64,000 nucleotides of DNA from Ptychodera flava (taxonomy: Eukaryota; Hemichordata; Enteropneusta; Ptychoderidae): NCBI RefSeq assembly GCF_041260155.1, contig NC_091940.1, positions 31,799,841 through 31,863,840 on the forward strand, in the 5' to 3' direction. Position numbers and translations under genes: made by a program. Positions within the stretch are counted from its first letter, which is position 1. Each line of letters starts with the position of its first letter. The notes under the pieces were generated by a model. That model was not told where the DNA came from. It was given only the letters and a program-made list of their open reading frames with translations, and searched no databases. Below are positions 51,418-64,000 of this stretch, piece after piece.

Positions 51418-53007
51418 ATGGTTGCCTACGAGGGAATTCGATTTATCTCCGCGTTGTTGCTATCATCGTCGATGGTGTCGCTTACCGCGTCACAACAGTA
51501 TGACTTGATTGGAAATACGACGGTCTCAGCCCTGACCACCCAACCCAAGCTGATGAGGTCACTGAGTCCGCTGCCGCCCCTTACATTGGTGGCGGGTGAT
51601 ACTACCGTAGTCAAGTTCAACTACTCGGGAATTTTGGAGGAGGGTTTGGTCTTGGAAGTGATGATCAGAGACCCTCTCGTCATCGGGTTTCTCGGTTCGA
51701 ACTATTCAAAAATGGAATTCCCACTGGAGCAATATATCTTCGATTCAATAGAGGTTGACCTGGAAGCCCATGCAATCGGTATCACCGCGATCGAAACTAA
51801 AATCATTTTCACGGGCGCGAGCACCAGACTGGGCATGGAAGTCGCCGTACCTCTTGAACCGTACGCCGTCAAGGTGCTACGACCGTACATGGAGCTGAGC
51901 AAGGCCTACAATTACGTCCTGCTTCCGCTCATCGTCTGCAACAACATCGCACTCGGTTCCGCAGCCGACGTGAAAGTGATGTGGTCGAAGATCAAAAATC
52001 CCTTACACATGACCGTGGGAGCGTTCTGTCAGTTCGTCTTGATGCCACTGATGACATTCGGCTTGGCTTTCCTGTTCCAGCTGGATCCCTACACCGCCAT
52101 TGGCCTGCTTACGGTTGGCTGTGTACCTGGTGACCGACTGAGCACAATTTTGACGTCTTTGATCGGTGCCGACCTGGAGCTCAGCATCACAATGACCATC
52201 ATCTTCGCGGTCATTGCACTGGGGATGACGCCACTCAACATGTTCATCTATTCCCGTCCCTTCGTCAACAGATCCAATTTGCCCATACACGTCGTTATCC
52301 CCTTCTTTGAAATGTTTTTGCAGATTTTAGCCCTCGTCGTTCCCATCTCTGTCGGTTTGCTGATCAGTTGGAAGGTGGAGTGCCTTAAGAAGGCTTTGAA
52401 GAAGATCTTGAAGCTACTGTCACTCACTTGTTTGATCGCTACGCTCATACTGAACATGCTCACTAACAAATACGTGTTTTCCGCGCCACCTAATTTGATT
52501 CTTTGCGCGTTTCTGGTGCCTTTTCTAGGGTTCAACTTGGCCTACTTGATTGCTAGGATCGTACGCGTTAGTTACATCCCTGGTAAGACCATCGGCGTCG
52601 AAACTGGAATCCAGAACAACATCTTGGCAACGGCCATCCTGCGACATTCGTACCCCCAGCCAGAAGCCGATCTTCTGTCGCGGGTTTCAATACTTGCCAT
52701 CGTGGCCTCGATAGTCGACGGGCTTGTGTGGGTCATCGTGCACAACATTCGGAGTTGCATAAATAACCAACTGAAGAAGCGGAGGGCGAAGAAGAAGCAA
52801 CGCGGAGACGCCGACGACGATGCAGACCCTAAAACGGCGCCGATGGCGCCCGGCGAGGACACCGACTCCGACGAAGACTTTTACACAGTTAGCGATATAG
52901 AAGAGGACGCCGCGAACTACAATGCGCATGCGACGAAGAAACCGGACCAATGGTATAAGAAAGACAAGGAACAAGAAGTCACAGATATGAGAGAGTCAAA
53001 TGTTTAA
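51418..53007 (+). CDS. SLC10-family (sodium/bile acid cotransporter-like) membrane protein
   Basis: An intronless coding region of 529 residues. I start at the ATG at 51418 because an N-terminal signal sequence follows at once (FISALLLSSSMVSLTA, residues 9-24). Residues 25-160 form a long ectodomain with three N-glycosylation sites (Asn33, 68, 95). Eight to ten membrane segments follow between about 164 and 445. The SLC10 signature GIQN is present as ETGIQN at 395-400. The other conserved loop reads GCVPGDR (234-240), where most transporters have CCPGG, so the second Gly is Asp and sodium binding may be altered. The long ectodomain resembles SLC10A3/A5-type members rather than NTCP or ASBT. 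The tail (450-529) is basic, then acidic, and lies in the cytosol by prediction. The substrate is unknown. Confidence 0.9.
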   Translation: MVAYEGIRFISALLLSSSMVSLTASQQYDLIGNTTVSALTTQPKLMRSLSPLPPLTLVAGDTTVVKFNYSGILEEGLVLEVMIRDPLVIGFLGSNYSKMEFPLEQYIFDSIEVDLEAHAIGITAIETKIIFTGASTRLGMEVAVPLEPYAVKVLRPYMELSKAYNYVLLPLIVCNNIALGSAADVKVMWSKIKNPLHMTVGAFCQFVLMPLMTFGLAFLFQLDPYTAIGLLTVGCVPGDRLSTILTSLIGADLELSITMTIIFAVIALGMTPLNMFIYSRPFVNRSNLPIHVVIPFFEMFLQILALVVPISVGLLISWKVECLKKALKKILKLLSLTCLIATLILNMLTNKYVFSAPPNLILCAFLVPFLGFNLAYLIARIVRVSYIPGKTIGVETGIQNNILATAILRHSYPQPEADLLSRVSILAIVASIVDGLVWVIVHNIRSCINNQLKKRRAKKKQRGDADDDADPKTAPMAPGEDTDSDEDFYTVSDIEEDAANYNAHATKKPDQWYKKDKEQEVTDMRESNV

Positions 53008-54100
53008 ACAAAGCAGAGCTTTCCTTACAGTCGCAACACGGCGAAACGTGACAGCTGTGAAAACCGAAACTTTTGAGTGAAAAGCTTTCAGTCTATTTTA
53101 TGATTTTGCCGCTTTATTTTATATTATAATTATACAGACTACTGTCTGCTCTTACAGTGTTCACAAAAATTCGAAAGTGTGCTTGAGCTCACCGTTTGTT
53201 AAAGGGATATAGTCGTCGGAACTGCGCCTGTGCGAGTTTCCGGTTTACAAACAATATATGTCGTGCATGATATCAGGATGCACCTCATTATCATAGCTGC
53301 AACATTTAAATTATACGATGATAGATTATGACAGACATGTTTTAACTGTCATCAATCACCATTGTGCCTTGGATACATTGTTGCCGTGGCTCGTATTGGT
53401 CCCATGCGACCTTTGAGCGCAGTTCCGACGACTATATCCCTTTAACTGTTTTTCACTGAGTCGAAGTTACGGTAAATTTAAATCTGGATAAAATATGTTT
53501 CTATCAGATAGAAAATTGAAGACAAAGCACACTTGTCATGAACATAGAATTAATAGAAAGTGTAATTTTTGTAATTTCATCGCGTAAAATTAACGGGAAA
53601 GTTTGTCGCTACCCTGGATCGCTCGGTAATTCAAGGTTCGATTTACAGGTAAAATGGGTATCGTCCTTTCTTGAATGGAATTTCAGTTTTTTTCTCTACA
53701 GACATGTAATAAGTTTTGATTTCCCGCCAAGGGATGGAGATGCAATAGTATGGTAGCTGCCAGATTCCTAACCTATTGTTTGTGGTGTTGGTTCTTGCAG
53801 AAAAAGCAACGCGCCGCGGATTATGCAAGCTTACATCGTCTTGTTCAACAACCAATGAAACTTACGTTTTTCACAACTTGGCGATACATGTTTCTCGTAT
53901 TTTATGATAATAGCTCTGTTTTGTTGGCTAGCTTTGCTTTTGTTTTGTTTTGTTTTGAACAGCCCTGTTGTTTCTAAAATTAATACATAAATGTAAAGTT
54001 CTGGAATAAGAATTACCATATCATAGGACGCTTTTTCGAGGGCCGTGTCATTCGATTTTATGATGCACGTTCTACCGAAATCACTCGAACAATAAACACG
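53008..54100 (+). other. Probable 3' UTR of the SLC10-like gene
   Basis: Non-coding DNA after the stop codon, with an AATAAA at 54091-54096. It includes the TTAA element at 53199-53445. The extent is inferred. Confidence 0.35.
53199..53445. mobile_element. TTAA-ended element with perfect 29-bp inverted repeats (247 bp)
   Basis: Both ends begin TTAAAGGGATATAGTCGTC and continue GGAACTGCGC, a perfect inverted match of 29 bases including TTAA. The interior is non-coding. The perfect termini suggest a recent insertion, within 200 bp of the SLC10-like stop codon and probably in its 3' UTR. Confidence 0.85.
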
Positions 54101-60247
<6,147 letters not shown>

Positions 60248-61652
60248 AGTATGTGTGTAATGTGTTCGGGTTCAGCAAATTTTAATGTGCCAAATCTTTG
60301 GTTTTTCCTCTATATTTTCTTCGCACAAAGAAATACCGCATTAGAAAACCCCGATAGTCATAGTGTGACAGAATACTCCATTATTTGAAACTATACACGG
60401 GGTCAAGATCAAAACTATTCGGCTTACGGGCTGAACAAAATGAATAACGCGATCTGCTTGACTAAAATTTCACTTGTACATTTTAGAAATTAAAAGAATC
60501 AGTATTACCGAAAGCATGCTCCCTTTGTATTTCGCCGAGAATTCAATGCGTCCTGCGTCAATCGGAGACGATCTCGCGGGAAACGACTCGAAATTACGGA
60601 TAATTTGTACACTATCATTGAAAACATCGGTGGCGGCATGATAACGAGCAAATTTGTCTGCCAAGTTTATACCATATAGTGTGAACTGATCGATGCCGCT
60701 ATCATCGCCAATATTCCGCCGCGTGTAACAGTTTTTAGCATGCAACGCTAGTACGGTCCGCATTTGATATACTAGTGTATACAACGGGGACTTGAAAAAT
60801 CACTCTGGCGAATAACGATAAAGCCATCTACGTTAATTAAGATTCATTGAGAAATGGACCTTCGACACGCGCTGTACAAATCACCGTGACCGTGGCTTAG
60901 CGTCGAAAACCCCATTAGTGTTTTTTTTTCAAGAGAGGGAAACGCCGTATATTAATGAAGGAAACGTTTTAATAAGAATCGATTAGTGGATGTGAATTAT
61001 TGCCATTTTCGCACATGTAGCAATTGGACATCAAACAATGTCAATATGCCATCGACCGACACGACGCGAAACCAACGCGGTCCGTCGCTCGTTGCTACTA
61101 CTAGCTTGTGCGCGATACCCCTTCTACGATTGGATGTGTTTTTCGCCGAGTCTATGTAATATCTTTTTGATGAGCGCTCATTGTAGTTTGAACCAGTTCC
61201 GACAAATGGCATTACTCATCCAGATCAAAATGAGGAATAGTTAGATTCGAAGGCAATGACTTAGGTACATGGCAAAGGGTACCTACGGGGGAGGGGCGGA
61301 ATCCAACCGACATTAGGGCCTATACAAACAGAAAATAATCTTCTCACGCACTGCCATCTTGCATGTGTGCTGCTCGCTTTTGTAATGACGACGTCAGTCA
61401 CAAGTGATTTGAACATCGTTACTGTTTCTAATTACTTGTTTGAAAACCGTGGATTCAAGCCAGCGCTACTTTGTTTGGAATTAAATGTGCCCTATCAAAG
61501 GAAGAGTGCACATCATGCATGTCAAATCGGCCCCGTTCTACACCTCTACTTCAATGTATACTTATGTTTCTACTTCTTCTGTCTGAAGATTGCAGGATGC
61601 ATGAAACTTAAGTTACAAATATCGTTATTTTGTACTTGAAGTAATTTTGTGT

Positions 61653-61654
<2 letters not shown>
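60248..61654. other. No gene recognised
   Basis: Intergenic DNA with a GC-richer stretch near 60510-61130. A - strand frame at 60470-60784 has mixed composition and no splice signals. No family was recognised. Confidence 0.35.

Positions 61655-61732
<78 letters not shown>
61655..61732. repeat. (TA)n microsatellite
   Basis: An uninterrupted TA run of about 75 bp. The Ile-Tyr frames on both strands are artefacts. Confidence 0.95.
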
Positions 61733-61734
<2 letters not shown>

Positions 61735-62439
61735 ACAAATATATCTTTAGGAAGCGCGCTAATAGTGTCATGGTTGTGAATTGCAAAAGTTTTATCATCA
61801 ACTCCTCTAGTCTCTACCCACTCGCAGTAATGAATGGCCTTTCCCTTAAACAGAGGAGCTATACATTTGAAACAAATTGATGGCATCATCGCACTCAAAT
61901 TACGATCAAGCGGATTGGAATAAAGACAGTATCAGGAATCTCTCGGGTTTCTGCAATGAAAATAAAAAATCTCCCAAAATAAAATGACGTTTGGGGAATA
62001 TTGTCAATAAAAATGACATTGAAATCACAGTTGTGTTACATATCTTTTCAGACCTCTCTCCGATTCTGACTGTCTCTGTAGACCCCAAAAATCCTTGAGA
62101 AAATAAACAGGACGAGACCTGAATAGCAATTGGCGTGAATCAAGGTGAAACCTATTTTCTAGCCAGTAAATGTCCCCGTCACAAGACCGTATAATTTTAC
62201 TATTTGGGATATAGACTTTCATTTTCGTCTCCTTCATGAGTGGGTGAAATTTCGACATTTAAGCGATTCTACTGATATAGGCCTCTCTGGGTTTCTAAAT
62301 GTAATAACTCGTTTTACATTATTTTTTTGAAGTTGGATTTCAGATAATTGGCCACGTGCTCACTTTGGGTGTCAGAAAAGGGCCGGCATACATATTAATG
62401 TCCCTTTCTCGGTGCATTAGACAATGAAACAGTGAGCCC

Positions 62440-62450
62440 GCCTATAAATC
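62440..62450 (+). promoter_or_regulatory. Candidate TATA box
   Basis: CCTATAAATCA lies about 95 bp before the ATG at 62537, leaving room for a start site near 62475 and a short 5' UTR. The pairing with that ATG is inference. Confidence 0.35.
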
Positions 62451-62536
62451 ACCAGCACGCGGAGGTGTTCGAGCCTATTCATTTAATTTAATACTCGGTT
62501 ATATATTTGACACTAGACGTGTCACCTCTGCCGAAA

Positions 62537-62727
62537 ATGGCAACGCCCCGTTCGGCAACCGATGCTGAGATGATGGAAAGACTTCTCCACTGCGCCAGAG
62601 GGAGGTTAGCCCTTTCAGCTCGACACCTCGAACCTGAAATACAAACCTATAACGCCAGAAAACGTGTAACATTTTTGCATTATCTCGCTTCTTGTGTTCA
62701 GCGGCACGCAGACAAAATGCTAAATAG
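62537..62727 (+). CDS. Candidate first coding exon, unknown product
   Basis: An ATG in good context (GAAAATGG) opens a frame beginning MATPRSATDAEMMERLL. It reads through LALSARHLEPEIQTYNARK to a possible donor, AATAG|GTGAAA, at 62727/62728. Without splicing, the frame would stop at TGA three bases later (64 residues). A TATA-like motif lies about 95 bp upstream and local GC is raised. I do not recognise the protein, and the remainder of the gene would lie to the right. A short intronless gene of 64 residues is an alternative. Confidence 0.4.
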
Positions 62728-64000
62728 GTGAAAATTGAATTTTCGGATGATTGAATCAGGCCAGCGGGCCCCGCTGTGGTCTAATTGGGATGATCCAGTG
62801 CTAGTCATATCCGTAATATCTTTCTCATTTCCATGTTTATTGTAAAGATAAATCACAAAAATACTCCAAAACGACACATATCCAATCTATTCGCACGTTG
62901 AGTTCATTACAGTTGTGCATAATACCTTTTTATTAGCAACACACCGTCTCGGGTGGCTTGTTCATTGTGCCGAGCAGACCGCCAGTGACGGTGATTCAAG
63001 GATAACGCAGAGTTCGTATGAATGGAGACATGATACCCGCATCTCCGTATTTGCAATACTGCACAGCCGGGGGTGCAGGGATTCCTCAATTCTAGAATAC
63101 AGTGAACTACTCCAACCTGACACTTCATCGGCTCGAGTAACGAAACCCACGCGAAAAAAAAGCATATACTTCTGAAATTGACATTCATTCAGCGTCCACC
63201 CTAGCTTAAGCGCCCTAAGCCGCGTTGGGGATTTGCTCCGTGCGTGTAAGGCAGAAAGTGGCAGCCTCTCGTCAAGGAAGCATACATCGGATCGTTGAAG
63301 AGGGATCTTCGTGTTTTTCATCCGAGTACAAGGAGAAAAATGAATTCGGCGCCTATATTCGATCGGAGATATCACCTTCATCGCTAAAAGACCGCGAAAT
63401 AATAGAGAAAAACTGTGTGTAATTGAGCTGATGGTTATCAAGCGAAAGGTTCGGTGGATTAGACTCGGCGTCGCGGGCGTTGATCAGCGTTGGCCGTACA
63501 AACTGGTGCTGTACTAATCAAAGATATTGCGTGCTATTGGTGATATTTTCCTCACGGGATTTCACCTGTCATTCTAAATTGAGACGGATCCCCTACCGCT
63601 GTCAGCGCGCAAGGAGCCCTTCAAGTCACCGAAATCAAGGTCACGGCTCGCCTCATCGCCATGGAAACGAACCCGGTCAAGAGGAAGAAAAGTCGAGATT
63701 CGACCTGAAGAATTGATCCGCCCGTATTTTTCTAAAACGGCGGAGGCTTTACTTGGGCGCGATCGAGCCAGGGGCACACCGCGAAGTGTCGGTTTCACCG
63801 CACCATAAAGAATCAACAAAAAACACATCATCCTCGCTTTTATCACTTTTGTTCGTTTCATTACATCGATACGCGTCCGTGCCGAAAACAATAGAATGGC
63901 ACATTTACATACGCGTTGAATGTTATCATATGAAAATTACTTAAATATTGATTATTTTTAAAAAAGTAACTCACAGCTTCCATCGTCATTCTATGATTTT
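62728..64000. other. No further gene recognised
   Basis: GC-richer DNA with many overlapping short frames on both strands (for example 62962-63441 on the - strand). None has splice context or family resemblance. If the first exon at 62537 is real, this is its first intron. Confidence 0.35.

Overview
This is animal genomic DNA, AT-rich, with GT-AG introns, long non-coding stretches, simple-sequence repeats and many transposable-element remains. It carries APE-type LINE retrotransposons, an SLC10-family transporter gene and many elements with TTAA ends. A marine invertebrate, perhaps a deuterostome, is my best guess. That guess is inference; nothing in the window fixes the species.

Conventional genes are few. 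A terminal coding exon of an unidentified + strand gene lies at 491-646, followed by a probable 3' UTR. The main gene is on the - strand: exon 1 at 40452-40602, a 4.8-kb intron, and a very long exon 2 at 30325-35663. Together they encode a 1,829-residue low-complexity protein ending in a C2H2 zinc finger. An intronless coding region at 51418-53007 (+) encodes an SLC10-like membrane protein with a long N-terminal ectodomain. Weaker exon candidates lie at 18434-18691 (-), 48990-49289 (+) and 62537-62727 (+). No operon-like organisation exists and I see no functional link among these genes.

The outstanding feature is a composite inverted structure at about 11814-24776. Its two outer ends are inverted copies of each other, and each arm is a long array of AT-rich monomers. 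Every monomer is centred on a roughly 39-bp dyad with arms GTGCTTCT and AGAAGCAC. The left arm (about 5 kb, about 26 dyads, period about 190-200 bp) runs opposite to the right arm (about 3 kb, about 17 dyads). Between them lie a broken APE-type LINE (5' piece at 17085, 3' piece at 21060), a 195-bp palindrome, an exon-like ORF, and a second fold-back element (18837-20930) with different tandem repeats in its arms.

A third, small fold-back element (39506-40138) sits in intron 1 of the zinc-finger gene, with minisatellite arms and a clean 8-bp target duplication. Thus three elements of unrelated sequence share one design: inverted arms made of tandem subrepeats. At least seven further palindromic elements begin and end in TTAA. 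Two of these are copies of one family with exactly the same length (418 bp). A hAT-like non-autonomous element occupies 9355-10778, and an L2/CR1-like LINE remnant lies at 43555-44800.

The remainder is intergenic or intronic DNA in which I recognise nothing beyond microsatellites and short palindromes.
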